Positions 28,209 to 36,914 are shown, numbered from the stretch's first letter. The stretch: DNA of 64,000 nucleotides from UBA2966 sp965242505 (GCA_965242505.1 OZ251449.1:868001-932000), one strand, 5' to 3'. Notes: a model not told the origin generated them from the letters alone. Program-made: numbers and translations.

Positions 28209-29192
28209 ATGACGGACAGGACGTTCACCATCGCGCTGGAGCGGCTCGACCGCCACGCGCCGTTTTTCATGGGCGCCGTCAGCTGCCCCGAGGGCGTGTC
28301 GTTGCGCGCGCTCGAGGTCGGCGTCGGCTTCGATCCCGGCCGCCGCGACGGCATCGACCGCCATGGGCGCATGTTCCGCGACCGGGAGTTCGACATCTGC
28401 GAACAGTCGCTCGCGTCCTTCGTCATGTCCCGTGCGCGGTCCGACGAATTCATCGCGACGCCGGTGTTCCCCCGGCGCCTGTTCAGCCAGCTCTGCATGT
28501 TCGTGAACGTCGACGCGGGGATCGACGAACCCAGGGACCTGATCGGCAAGAGGGTCGCCGTGTGGTCCTTCCAGACCACGCTCTGCGTTCTGGCGAAAGG
28601 CGACCTCAAGGGCGAGTACGGCGCGCCCTGGGAGGAAATGCGCTGGCGCGTCCAGCACCACGAGGAAATCCCCTGGGAAGGGGAGGGCCTGTCGATCCGG
28701 AACATCCCGGCCGGCAAGGACGCCGGCGAGATGCTGGTGGCCGGCGAGGTCGACGCCCTGTTCCATCCGCTGCCGCCCCCGGCCGTCCTGCGCAACCCCG
28801 GACGCGCGCGCCGCCTGTTTCCGGACTCGCGCGCCGAATCGCTCCGGCACTTCGGGAAGTTCGGCTACTGCCCCATCATGCACTTGCTGGTGTTCCCGCG
28901 CGAGCTCGTGGCGCGGGAGCCCTGGCTGCCCCGGGCGATGATCGACGTCTGGGAGGATGCGAAGCGCAGGACCGACGAGTTCTACGACGACCCGGCGTTC
29001 TCGATGCTGATGTTCGCCCGGAACGAGTACGAATGGCAGCGCGACAACATGGGCCCCGACCTGTTCCCAAGCGGCCTCCGGGCCAACCGGGCCAATCTCG
29101 AGCAGTTCATCGGATACCTCGCCGATCAGCGGCTGATCGACGCGCCGATCCCCGTCGAGAGCCTCTTCGACGACTCCGTCCTGGACACGTGA
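28209..29192 (+). CDS. 4,5-dihydroxyphthalate decarboxylase-like protein
   Basis: A 327-residue cytoplasmic protein with no signal peptide. The pattern FDICEQSLASFVMSRAR, the GKRVAVWSFQTT segment and AGKDAGEMLVAGEVDAL resemble the Pht5/NMT1-like family that includes 4,5-dihydroxyphthalate decarboxylase. Such proteins share the fold of periplasmic binding proteins but can be enzymes. ATG 28209 follows AAAGGGGAGGGAGAGG. The neighbouring phthalate-dioxygenase-like Rieske gene (33073) supports a role in aromatic dicarboxylate breakdown. It could instead be a binding protein of unknown ligand. Confidence 0.6.
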   Translation: MTDRTFTIALERLDRHAPFFMGAVSCPEGVSLRALEVGVGFDPGRRDGIDRHGRMFRDREFDICEQSLASFVMSRARSDEFIATPVFPRRLFSQLCMFVNVDAGIDEPRDLIGKRVAVWSFQTTLCVLAKGDLKGEYGAPWEEMRWRVQHHEEIPWEGEGLSIRNIPAGKDAGEMLVAGEVDALFHPLPPPAVLRNPGRARRLFPDSRAESLRHFGKFGYCPIMHLLVFPRELVAREPWLPRAMIDVWEDAKRRTDEFYDDPAFSMLMFARNEYEWQRDNMGPDLFPSGLRANRANLEQFIGYLADQRLIDAPIPVESLFDDSVLDT

Positions 29193-29370
29193 CGGAGACT
29201 CGAGGGCGGTTTTCCGACGCGGGCCTTCGGCCAAGGCGATGGCGGCATTCCCATGCATGACGACGACTCCCGTTCCCGTTCACGAACAATATGGGAACAT
29301 GTATGGGCGAGTCAATGAGAAATTTCCGTTTCAAAGAAAAATTTTCCATTTCGTGATTCTGGGCGCCGAT

Positions 29371-29458
29371 CGGGAGGGAGCATCCGCTCCCCTCCCGTCA
29401 TCCGTCCACGGGGAGGGAAGCGCGGGTCGGGGTGGGGGTCGCGCCGGGGGGAGGAAGG
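29371..29458 (+). repeat. Dispersed GC-rich intergenic repeat, family B (degenerate)
   Basis: Contains GGGAGGGAAGCGCGGGTCGG, then GGTGGGGGTCGCGCCGGGGG. This block order matches family B at 30383, 34520 and 42720, although the left part is eroded. It lies in the 273-bp gap between a decarboxylase-like gene and the convergent DUF2335 gene. The first part of the gap is AT-rich (29290-29355) with no gene. Confidence 0.55.
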
Positions 29459-29465
29459 CCGCCGG

Positions 29466-29978
29466 CTATTCGGGTCCGGGGCGCCTGGCCATGAGCCGTC
29501 GGAAAACGGTTCCCAACAAGCCGGCCAAGCCTAACGGGATGGCGATCGATGCTTGACCGAGCCATGTAGCCATCCCCGCCACCGCTACGATGGCCAGCGC
29601 GATTATTGTCGCCGCGACGATCCTGTGGCGGTCGTTGGCGATGGCCCCTCTCTGTGCTTCATGACGAATCTCCTGCTCTTTTTCCGCCATTCCAAGAATG
29701 CGATCGGCTGCGTCCGGCTGCACCTCGTTGTATCTGGCGAACGCTTCCGGGGTGGGCAAGGGCCCGGAGAATACTTGCGTATGGGAGACGGTGGCGGTAA
29801 TTTCCTTCCGCTTCTCGTCTTCCGGAAGAGCCGCCAACTCGTCGACTTTCCGGGCCAACAAGTCGGCAAGCACTCTCTGCCGTTCGTCTTCCGGAACGAC
29901 GGCCTGCTCCTCGGAATCTTTGCGATCTGGCGATTCGGGAGGCGTGGGCTCGCCCTTCGAATCACTCATGCGTATCAC
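29466..29978 (-). CDS. DUF2335-like membrane protein
   Basis: A 170-residue protein with an acidic, hydrophilic N-terminal half and two hydrophobic segments in the last 60 residues (IVAATIIALAIVAVAGMATW and IAIPLGLAGLLGTVF). The stretch FSGPLPTPEAFARYNEVQPD and ADRILGMAEKEQEIRHEAQ are hallmarks of DUF2335 proteins, which are often found near phage or defence genes. GTG 29978 overlaps the upstream stop as GTGA; ATG 29969 is an equally possible start. Function is unknown. Confidence 0.7.
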   Translation of the reverse strand: MIRMSDSKGEPTPPESPDRKDSEEQAVVPEDERQRVLADLLARKVDELAALPEDEKRKEITATVSHTQVFSGPLPTPEAFARYNEVQPDAADRILGMAEKEQEIRHEAQRGAIANDRHRIVAATIIALAIVAVAGMATWLGQASIAIPLGLAGLLGTVFRRLMARRPGPE

Positions 29979-30238
29979 TTTTCCCGAAGGCCGAGTTCGG
30001 CTATGGCTTTGTCGAAATCGCCCCCGATGCGCTGCATGTCGCGCAGGCGCGCCTCATACCCGAAATCCAGGGGAGTAGGGGCGAGATCGTCGGGAGATGC
30101 CCACAAGTCGCAAAAGACGTCCCAATAGATGGTCTGGGGGACGGACATTGTCGCAGGCCCGCGCCGGTCGGTCGCGCTCGACGGCGCAACGGCTATCCGG
30201 GATTGCGGCTCCGCGGCGTCGCTCGGCGTCTTGGCCAT
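29975..30238 (-). CDS. Small hypothetical protein upstream of the DUF2335 gene
   Basis: An 87-residue protein when started at ATG 30238, which has GAGGAG nine bases upstream; the open frame extends to 30340 without a better ribosome site. The N-terminus is polar (MAKTPSDAAEPQS). The C-terminal half has TIYWDVFCDLWASPDDLAP and a charged end. I do not recognise the family. It overlaps the DUF2335 gene by four bases, so the two form a small operon. Confidence 0.5.
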   Translation of the reverse strand: MAKTPSDAAEPQSRIAVAPSSATDRRGPATMSVPQTIYWDVFCDLWASPDDLAPTPLDFGYEARLRDMQRIGGDFDKAIAELGLREK

Positions 30239-30382
30239 GGGGCGTTTCTCCTCGTTCGCGATGCCGACCTTCGGCGTCAACCGGTTCGAGGCGGCGTCGC
30301 CAGCCATGCGCACCGTAGAAACCTTGTGAACCGTTGTCAAGACGATGTCCTCTGCCCAAGTCGGACTTCATGATTACGAACG

Positions 30383-30432
30383 CCGGTCGGGGTGGGGGGC
30401 GCGCCGGGGGGAGGCGCGTGAACGGACCCTCC
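30383..30432 (+). repeat. Dispersed GC-rich intergenic repeat, family B (short)
   Basis: GGTCGGGGTGGGGGGCGCGC, then GGGGGGAGGCGCGTGAACGG, the right-hand part of family B. It lies in the roughly 300-bp gap 30239-30546 between two divergent genes. Nothing else was recognised in that gap apart from the GAGGAGG ribosome site of the next gene. Confidence 0.6.
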
Positions 30433-30546
30433 GGGCGGCGGCGTCGCGCAGGCCACGGCCGGTACGAGACAATGCGGGCTTGCCCGACGGACGGCCGATC
30501 CGTTAAACAGGGACGGTCGCCGAACCACGCGCGCGAGGAGGATCGC

Positions 30547-31440
30547 ATGGCGGGAGAACGCATCGGGTTCATCGGTCTTGGCAACATGGGCAACCCCATG
30601 GCGGCCAATCTGATGTCGGCGGGATATCCCCTCGTCTGCTACGACATCGCGGGCACCAGGGAACGGGCGCCCGAAGGGGCCGAGATCGCGGCGTCCGTCA
30701 CCCAGATCGCGGGAAGCGCCGATTTCGCGATCATCAGCGTGGCGAGCCGGCAGGCGGTGGAGGACATCGCGGACGAGATCGCGGCGGCGAACGACCGGAC
30801 CGTCTCGGTCGTCGTCGATACCTCGACCGTCGGCTCGAGAACCGCCCGCGCCGCCGAGGCCCGCCTGGGAGCCGCCGACATCGCCTACATCGACTCGGCC
30901 GTCGCCGGCGCGTCGGGCGGCGAGGGGATCGGCCCGGCGGCGGCGAAGGCCGCGAACCTGACGTTCATCGTCGCGGGCAGGAGCGACGCCGTCGAAAAGG
31001 TCCGCCCGGCGCTCGAGGCGATGGGCCGCACGCTGTTCCACGTCGGCGAGGAGCCGGGCCAGGCGCAAGCCATCAAGTTGATCAACAACTTCCTGATCGG
31101 TACGGCCATGGTCGCGACGAGCGAGGCGCTGAACTACGGCCTGAGCCAGAACCTCGACATGAAGTCGATCCTCGAGGTGATCAACGTCTCCAGCGGCGCC
31201 AACGTCGCGACCTCCTACATCTTCCCCGCGTGCATCGAACCGGAGACCTACGACGTCGGCGCGGCGGTCGAGATTCTGGTGAAGGACGTCGGGGTCTACG
31301 TCGAGGAAATCGAGAACGGAAATCTTCCCAACGCCGTGGGCTCCGTGGTCAACGGGATCTGGGCGGACATGGGCCGCGAGATGCCGGGGGCGGACTTCAC
31401 CCGCGTGTTCCCCTTCATCCGGGACGGCGGGGAAGGGTAG
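30547..31440 (+). CDS. NAD(P)-dependent beta-hydroxyacid dehydrogenase (3-hydroxyisobutyrate dehydrogenase family)
   Basis: A 297-residue oxidoreductase of the 6-phosphogluconate/3-hydroxyisobutyrate dehydrogenase family. ATG 30547 follows GAGGAGGATCGC; the open frame upstream is not coding. The Rossmann motif is IGFIGLGNMGNPMAANL. The substrate loop is DTSTVG, the glycine motif DSAVAGASGGEGIG, and the catalytic lysine region is AQAIKLINNFL. Together with the cupin and SDR genes that follow, it may oxidise a hydroxyacid intermediate. The substrate is not determined. Confidence 0.85.
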   Translation: MAGERIGFIGLGNMGNPMAANLMSAGYPLVCYDIAGTRERAPEGAEIAASVTQIAGSADFAIISVASRQAVEDIADEIAAANDRTVSVVVDTSTVGSRTARAAEARLGAADIAYIDSAVAGASGGEGIGPAAAKAANLTFIVAGRSDAVEKVRPALEAMGRTLFHVGEEPGQAQAIKLINNFLIGTAMVATSEALNYGLSQNLDMKSILEVINVSSGANVATSYIFPACIEPETYDVGAAVEILVKDVGVYVEEIENGNLPNAVGSVVNGIWADMGREMPGADFTRVFPFIRDGGEG

Positions 31441-31465
31441 CCGCGGCGAACGCCAGGAGGACGCC

Positions 31466-32137
31466 ATGACCGATCAGATCAACGCCGACTTCTCCCGGTC
31501 CGTCGTCGTCCAGACGAACGACATGGAGTGGCGCCAGGGCCCGGCGCCGGGAATCTGGCGCAAGCGCCTGGAACTCGTCGGAGAGGCCGAGGCGGGCCGG
31601 GTCACGTCCGTCGTGCGCTTCGACCCCGGCGCCGAATTTCCGCATCATTCCCACCCGGACGGCGAGGAGATATTCGTTCTCGATGGCGTGTTCTCCGACG
31701 AGAGCGGCGACTACCCGGCCGGCTCCTACGTCCTCAACCCGGAAGGGACGAGCCACGCTCCCCGGTCCGACCAGGGTTGCACGCTGTTCGTGAAGTTGCG
31801 GCAGTATCCGGGAAGGGACCGGCCGCGCGTCGTCGTCGACACCGGGTCCGCGGAATGGCGACCGGGCCGCATGGAGGGCATGGAGTTCCTGCCGCTTCAC
31901 GACGACGCGGACTCCGGCGGGGGGATCACCCGCCTGACCCGGGTGCCGCCGGGATGCGACATGGGGCTGGACCCTCACCCGGGCGGCGAGGAGGTCTTCG
32001 TCGTCGAGGGTCGCGTGGAGGACGAATACGGCCGGCACGACGCGGGCGCGTGGTTTCGCCACCCGGTCGGCAGCGTGCACCATCCCCGTTCTCCGGCAGG
32101 ATGCCTGCTCTACGTGAAGCGGGAACATCTCGGCTGA
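31466..32137 (+). CDS. Double-domain cupin protein, ChrR-like
   Basis: A 223-residue protein with two cupin barrels in tandem. The first has HHSHPDGEEIFVLDGVFSDE, and the second HPGGEEVFVVEGRVEDE; both keep the His/Glu metal-binding pattern. The style (YPAGSYVLNPEGTSHAPRS) resembles the cupin domain of ChrR anti-sigma factors, but no separate sigma-binding zinc domain is present, so I do not call it an anti-sigma factor. It sits 25 bp after the dehydrogenase and 53 bp before the SDR gene. Confidence 0.75.
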   Translation: MTDQINADFSRSVVVQTNDMEWRQGPAPGIWRKRLELVGEAEAGRVTSVVRFDPGAEFPHHSHPDGEEIFVLDGVFSDESGDYPAGSYVLNPEGTSHAPRSDQGCTLFVKLRQYPGRDRPRVVVDTGSAEWRPGRMEGMEFLPLHDDADSGGGITRLTRVPPGCDMGLDPHPGGEEVFVVEGRVEDEYGRHDAGAWFRHPVGSVHHPRSPAGCLLYVKREHLG

Positions 32138-32190
32138 GGACCGCCCGGCCGGGCGCGGCGACGGACGGCGCTGGAGGAGGAGACGCGGCC

Positions 32191-32934
32191 ATGAGCGGAC
32201 GACTCGCGGGCAAGACGGCGCTCGTCACCGCCGCCGCGCAAGGCATCGGCCGGGCCGCGGCCCTGGCCTTCGCGGCGGAAGGGGCGGCGGTCTGGGCGAC
32301 CGACGTCGACGAGAAGAAGCTCGGGGAGCTCGACGGCGCCGCCGGCGTCACGCCGCGCGGCATGGACGTCACCGACCGCCGGGCGGTCGAGAGGACGATC
32401 GCCGAAACCGGCGCGGTCGACGCGCTCGTGAACTGCGCGGGCCATGTCCATATGGGCGACGTCCTCTCCTGCGGCGACGAGGACTGGGACCGGTCCTTCG
32501 ACGTCAACGTCAGGGGGATGTTCCTGGTCACGCGCCGGATGCTGCCCGCCATGCTGGACGCCGGCGGCGGCGCCATCGTCAACATCGCCTCGGTGGTCTC
32601 GTCGATCAGGGGCGTGAAGGAGCGCTGCGCCTACGGCGCGAGCAAGGGCGCCGTCATCGGCTTCACCAAGGCGGTCGCCGCCGACTACGTCGAGCGCGGC
32701 GTACGGTGCAACGCCGTGTGCCCCGGCACGGTCGACACCCCCTCGCTGGCCGAACGCATACGGGCTGGCGGAGACGACGAGGCGTCGACCCGCGCGGCCT
32801 ACGTCGCCCGCCAGCCGATGGGGCGCCTCGGCGAGGCGGACGAGATCGCCCAGGCCTGCGTGTACCTCGCGTCGGACGCCGCCGCCTTCGTGACCGGAAC
32901 CGCCTTCGTCATCGACGGCGGCATGGCGCTCTGA
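32191..32934 (+). CDS. Short-chain dehydrogenase, DHRS6 / 2-keto-3-deoxy-L-fuconate dehydrogenase-like
   Basis: A 247-residue SDR from ATG 32191 after GGAGGAGGAG. The cofactor motif is TAAAQGIGRAAALAF, the NAG-equivalent is NCAG, and the active site is YGASK. The segments VRCNAVCPGTVDTPSLAERI and the C-terminal TGTAFVIDGG are very close to the DHRS6 subfamily, whose bacterial members act on 2-keto-3-deoxy-L-fuconate. This matches an acid-sugar or hydroxyacid route with the upstream dehydrogenase. Exact substrate is inferred. Confidence 0.85.
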   Translation: MSGRLAGKTALVTAAAQGIGRAAALAFAAEGAAVWATDVDEKKLGELDGAAGVTPRGMDVTDRRAVERTIAETGAVDALVNCAGHVHMGDVLSCGDEDWDRSFDVNVRGMFLVTRRMLPAMLDAGGGAIVNIASVVSSIRGVKERCAYGASKGAVIGFTKAVAADYVERGVRCNAVCPGTVDTPSLAERIRAGGDDEASTRAAYVARQPMGRLGEADEIAQACVYLASDAAAFVTGTAFVIDGGMAL

Positions 32935-32995
32935 CGGCGCGGTCCTCCGGGCGCCCCGGCGGAACCGACGGCTGCGGCAATTAGTGAATTTCAGC

Positions 32996-33011
32996 TTTCA
33001 AAATTTTGAAA
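32996..33011. promoter_or_regulatory. Perfect 16-bp palindrome upstream of a Rieske gene
   Basis: TTTCAAAATTTTGAAA is a perfect 16-bp palindrome in an AT-rich stretch between the SDR stop (32934) and the Rieske ATG (33073). Its form fits a dimeric repressor operator. No promoter boxes could be assigned with confidence. Confidence 0.45.
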
Positions 33012-33072
33012 TAACGATGAAAATCAAGTCCCGGGAGTCGATCCCCTCGCGCCCGTTCGAGGCGGAAACGCG

Positions 33073-34419
33073 ATGAGCGAACGGGCCGCCACGCTCCGGG
33101 AGCCCTACGCGGGCTACCACCAGCCTCGCGGCGTCGCGGAGGATGCGGAGCTCACCCACGTCGGCCCCGGCACGCCGTGCGGGGAGTATCTGCGGCGCTT
33201 CTGGCAGCCGGTCTGCATGACCGAGCAACTCACCGATCTGCCCCTGGCCCTGACCGTCATGGGCGAAAACCTGGTGGCCTTCCGGGACGGGTCGGGACGG
33301 ATCGGACTGTTGAACAGGCACTGCTCGCACCGGGGCGCCTCGCTCGAGTTCGGGATCGTCTCGGACCGCGGCATCCGCTGCTGCTATCACGGCTGGCTGT
33401 TCGACGTGGACGGGAGGATCCTCGAGACGCCGGGCGAGCCGCCGGACTCCCCGCTCAAGGACGGTTTCGTGCACGGGGCCTATCCCACCCGCGAATACAA
33501 GGGGCTGGCGTTCGCGTACATGGGGCCGCCCGGCGCCGAACCGGATTTCCCCGTCTACGATTCCCTGGAACTGCCGGACGACGAAATGGCGCCATACGCC
33601 ATCCATTACCCCTGCAACTGGTTGCAGGTGAACGAAAACCCGGTCGATCCCTATCACAGCGTGTTTCTGCACAGCCGCGTGACCGAGGCGCATTTCGACG
33701 TGTCGTGGGGCGCCCTGCCGGTTGTCGAGTGGCATGTGAAGGCGGGCGGCGCGGGCGTGCACCTCACCAACACCCGACGCTGGAAGAATCACCTGTGGAC
33801 GCGGATCAACGAGTGGGTCGCGCCCAACTTCGCCCAGACCCCGGACATCTACCAGAACCCCGACCGCGAGAAGTTCTTCGTCCGCGCCGGCCTCAGCAAA
33901 TGGGCCGTGCCCGTCGACGACACCAACACGGCGATCATCGCCTGGCGGCACTTCAACGACGACCTCGATCTGGACGGGAAGGGCGACCGCTCCGCGATCG
34001 GGCTCGACAAGGTCGATTTCCTGGGCCAGACCGGCGCGCGGTCCTACGAGGAGGGGCAGCGGATTCCGGGCGATTACGAAGCCCAGGTGGGGCAGGGGCC
34101 GATCAACGTCCACGCGCTCGGGAACCTCGGATACACGGACACGGGCGTGGCGCTGCTGCGCCGGACCTTGCGCGAAGGCATCCGGACGGTCGGGGAGGGC
34201 GGGGACCCGCCCGCGCTGGCGCCGACGGCCTCGGGCCACACGCCCACGCAGTGCGGCGACGTCATCGTCGACGTCGGGGACATGCCGGACGACCGGGAAA
34301 TCCAGGGCGAGATCGGACGGGCCATCGGCCGCATCGTCGTCGAGACCGAGGAGCTGCCCTACGCCGAACGCCGCGCCGAGATCGAGAAGCGCGTCCGCGC
34401 ATATCTCGCGGAGCGCTGA
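33073..34419 (+). CDS. Rieske oxygenase alpha subunit, phthalate 4,5-dioxygenase-like
   Basis: A 448-residue Rieske non-heme iron oxygenase, longer and clearly different from the three VanA-like copies. Rieske ligands are C84, H86, C103 and H106 (CSHRGASLE...CCYHGW). The catalytic iron site is in NENPVDPYHSVFLHS. The C-terminal half matches the phthalate dioxygenase style. It is preceded by a palindromic candidate operator and followed by dispersed repeats. No reductase gene adjoins it. Substrate is probably an aromatic carboxylate, by family only. Confidence 0.82.
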   Translation: MSERAATLREPYAGYHQPRGVAEDAELTHVGPGTPCGEYLRRFWQPVCMTEQLTDLPLALTVMGENLVAFRDGSGRIGLLNRHCSHRGASLEFGIVSDRGIRCCYHGWLFDVDGRILETPGEPPDSPLKDGFVHGAYPTREYKGLAFAYMGPPGAEPDFPVYDSLELPDDEMAPYAIHYPCNWLQVNENPVDPYHSVFLHSRVTEAHFDVSWGALPVVEWHVKAGGAGVHLTNTRRWKNHLWTRINEWVAPNFAQTPDIYQNPDREKFFVRAGLSKWAVPVDDTNTAIIAWRHFNDDLDLDGKGDRSAIGLDKVDFLGQTGARSYEEGQRIPGDYEAQVGQGPINVHALGNLGYTDTGVALLRRTLREGIRTVGEGGDPPALAPTASGHTPTQCGDVIVDVGDMPDDREIQGEIGRAIGRIVVETEELPYAERRAEIEKRVRAYLAER

Positions 34420-34446
34420 CCGGCGCGGCGTTGCAGGGCCGCCATC

Positions 34447-34588
34447 CGGACCCCCCTCCCGACCTCCCCCCTGTCAGGGGGGAGGAGTGTCAACGGTTCC
34501 TTTCCGTCCTCCCTTCTTCTCCCTCTCCCTTGCAGGGGGAGGGTCGGGGTGGGGGTCGCGCCAAGGGGGAGGAGCGCGAACGGACCCC
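34447..34588. repeat. Paired dispersed repeats: family A inverted, then family B
   Basis: An inverted family A copy (GGACCCCCCTCCCGACCTCC, then CCCCTGTCAGGGGGGAGGAG) is followed 20 bp later by family B (TTCTCCCTCTCCCTTGCAGG, then GGTCGGGGTGGGGGTCGCGC and GCGCGAACGGACCC). The same pair in the same relation occurs at 42648, and its mirror image at 38516. It separates two convergent genes. Function is unknown. Confidence 0.75.
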
Positions 34589-34634
34589 GCGGCGCCCCTG
34601 TCGCCGGATGAGTCTTGCGGACAGGCAGGTTCGC

Positions 34635-36277
34635 CTATCCTCCCTCAAGATCATCCGCGCTGCCATCCGTGGAGTCGGCCGACCACTCGGCGATCAGGCG
34701 GGCGTCCCGCGCCTCCACGCTGGCGCGCCGTTCTTCGATGCGTTTGTCGAGAGCGCGGCGAATGCCCCCGATGTCGTCGAGCAGCGCCCGTTCAAGCTCT
34801 CCGGTCGCGAGCGCGTTCTCCACGTCATACGCGAGCGTCCCGGCCGGGAACCATTGTTCCTCCGGCGGCTCATACAAATACAAAGATGATGCGCGGGGTC
34901 GGTTGGTCGGCCACCAAGACCCTTCCTTCGGTCGATCGAGCAGGAAGGCGACATGGGCGGCATCGACCGGCATCCAGGCGACGTCCCCCCACCAGTAATG
35001 GAGGCGGAAATCGTCGTCTTCACGAACAGACTCGTCGCGCGGCCGCCAATAGAGGCTCGAGAAATTGGCGTCGTCGGATGCATCCGGGTCGCATACCTCG
35101 CCGATCAGGCGGACTTTCGACGGCGCCCTGAGGTAAAACTCGGACCACGGCCCGCCGTCGTCGGTCTCCCGTCTCATAAAGGCCCAGGACCACATGCCAT
35201 CCATGTCGTTGACGATGGCCATACCCCCGGCAAGGTCACCGTCCGTGAAGATATCCTCCCAACTGTTGAATTCCAAATACCATCCCTGACAGACGTAGTC
35301 CTGGCCGGCGGAGACCAGATCGCAATACGGCCGCGCCTCGAACATCGGCCCGATGTTCGAGGCGGATGTCGTCGGCCCGATGACGAGGAGAATTTCGCGG
35401 AACAGTCTCAGCGTCCCGGAGAAGGCGCCCGCCTCGCCATCCGCCCCCAGGGACAGATCCCCCGCCTCCGTTCTCTCCACCGGAAACACCGATACGTCCA
35501 GTTCGGCGGCGGGCAGGCGGTCCAACCACGCGCCGGGCAGCGGCTCAACTTCCTCAAAAATGCAGCTGTAGCCGTTCTCGAACCCGCGCGAAGACAGGCA
35601 GGGGTAGACGCGCCGAACGAACTCGTGGCCATCGCCATTCCGACCCGACCATGCGCCGGGAACCCGGCGAAGCGTTTCGAACAAGCCGGCGGGCTTCGCT
35701 TTTCGGATCACGCGCCGGGACATTTCGTGGATGAGCAGATCGAGGCGTTCCGCCCGCTCGTCCCCGGCGTCATCGCCTTGCGGCCGGTCCAAAGAGGACC
35801 ACAGGTTCGTCCCCTTGACGACTTCGAGTTTGAGGTCGTCGGCGTTCTCTCCGGTCAGCTCCGCTATGGCCCCGGCGAGGCGAAGGTATCCCCGCGCCTG
35901 CTGCATGAGGGAGTGGGCGGCCTTCTCCCTGGCCTCCCGCGTGGATACGTCGACGCCCGGCGCGAGGCGGTACCTGTCCGACCGGCCGCCGAAAGCCTCG
36001 TCGATCTCTCCGGTCGATACGCCCCTTTCCGCGCTCTCTCGACGTGCTCGCCATTCGCGCGCGCCGCCTTTATCCGGTCGCCGAGGCCGCGGAAGACCGG
36101 CCCCTTCTTTCCGCCCCGGGCGTGGCCCTCCTCGAGACGCCGGAGCCGGAGGATATCCCGCTCCCGGTTCTCGGCCGCGCGTTTCCGGCGTTCGGCCTCG
36201 CGCTCCCGCGAATCGGGGGGGTGGCGCTGCCAGTCCTGCGGATAGACGACGTTTCCGTGCGCCTTGTCGTCGCTCAT
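34635..36277 (-). pseudogene. Large hypothetical gene, apparently frameshifted near 36021-36028
   Basis: ATG 36277 with GGAGGAG upstream opens a charged N-terminal region (about 80 residues, up to HVERARKG). Then the sensible coding passes to the -1 frame, reading GVSTGEIDEAFGGRSDRYRL and continuing into the 423-residue open frame that ends at 34635. The switch is at a run AAAGGGG (minus sense). Without correction the first frame ends after 137 residues in an unnatural Arg/Pro/Ser-rich tail. The large part contains VYPCLSSRGFENGYSCIFEE and many Trp/Asp-rich segments. I do not recognise the family. It may be a disrupted gene, a recoded gene or a sequencing error. Confidence 0.6.
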
Positions 36278-36281
36278 GCGG

Positions 36282-36605
36282 CTATCTCCTCCTTCGCCGG
36301 TGGTGGGCGTCGCGCCAACCCCGCTCCTTCCACCCCCTCCGGTAGCGGGCGCCGCGACATCCGCGCTCCGTTGAAAGTGTTATCGTCATGATTTCGCCCG
36401 TGTCGCCGCTCACGACCACGGCGTAGAGGTAGATCCGGTCGCCGAGGTTCAGCCCGCGCGCCATCCGGCGGCTCACCCGCAACGCTTGGCAGTTCGAGCC
36501 GACCGGGACTTCGACATCCGCATAATTCAGCACGAGCTCGATGATTCCCGGCTTCGCGCCGCGTTGCTGGGAACGTTTCTCGGCGTGCCTCGATAGCTTC
36601 ATCAT
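36282..36605 (-). CDS. DUF4258-like small protein
   Basis: A 107-residue protein from ATG 36605, which follows GGAGG by seven bases; the longer frame to 36806 is not supported. LSRHAEKRSQQRGAKPGIIE resembles the start of DUF4258 proteins, some of which act as RNase-like toxins. The C-terminus is very Arg-rich. It ends four bases before the start of the large hypothetical gene, so the two are likely co-transcribed. Toxin function is speculation. Confidence 0.5.
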   Translation of the reverse strand: MMKLSRHAEKRSQQRGAKPGIIELVLNYADVEVPVGSNCQALRVSRRMARGLNLGDRIYLYAVVVSGDTGEIMTITLSTERGCRGARYRRGWKERGWRDAHHRRRRR

Positions 36606-36914
36606 GATCCTGCCTCCGGTTGCCGATGGGACGCAGGATGTCACGGACCGGATCGTTAGGAACGACAAATTGGAAATTATTGCAAGATATTCTGTCTGAC
36701 TTTTTGTCGTATCGTTGGCCGGTCGTTCCGGGCGCCGTCCGTCGTCGCCGTCGGGCGCGCGCCTTCCGAATCGGGCCCCGAACCCTCTCCGCGCGTTGAC
36801 CCGCATACGGCGGAGGGCCTAACGTTTCCCCCAGGCGCCGCGAGGCCGCGCGGAGACCGGCGGCCCGCAATCGCGCCCGAAACCGGACAGGATCACGAGG
36901 GAAGGGAGGGTCCC
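36606..36914. other. Intergenic region between the DUF4258-like gene and the peptide ABC operon
   Basis: This 309-bp gap separates divergent genes and should contain both promoters. It has an AT-rich island (36655-36710, including AAATTGGAAATTATTGC) unlike the GC-rich surroundings. I could not assign convincing promoter boxes. The GGGAGGG ribosome site of the next gene is at its right edge. Confidence 0.4.

Noticed and set aside
26634..29258. An 874-residue minus-strand open frame opposite the carboxyltransferase and decarboxylase-like genes
   Set aside because: Composition is that of an antisense shadow, and both plus-strand genes have family motifs and ribosome sites.
31466..32137. ChrR anti-sigma factor
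   Set aside because: Both halves are cupin domains; no N-terminal zinc anti-sigma domain and no neighbouring ECF sigma factor gene are present.
35864..36277. A separate 137-residue gene
   Set aside because: Its last 50 residues are shadow-like, and the sequence continues sensibly in the -1 frame, so I merged it with the downstream open frame as one frameshifted gene.
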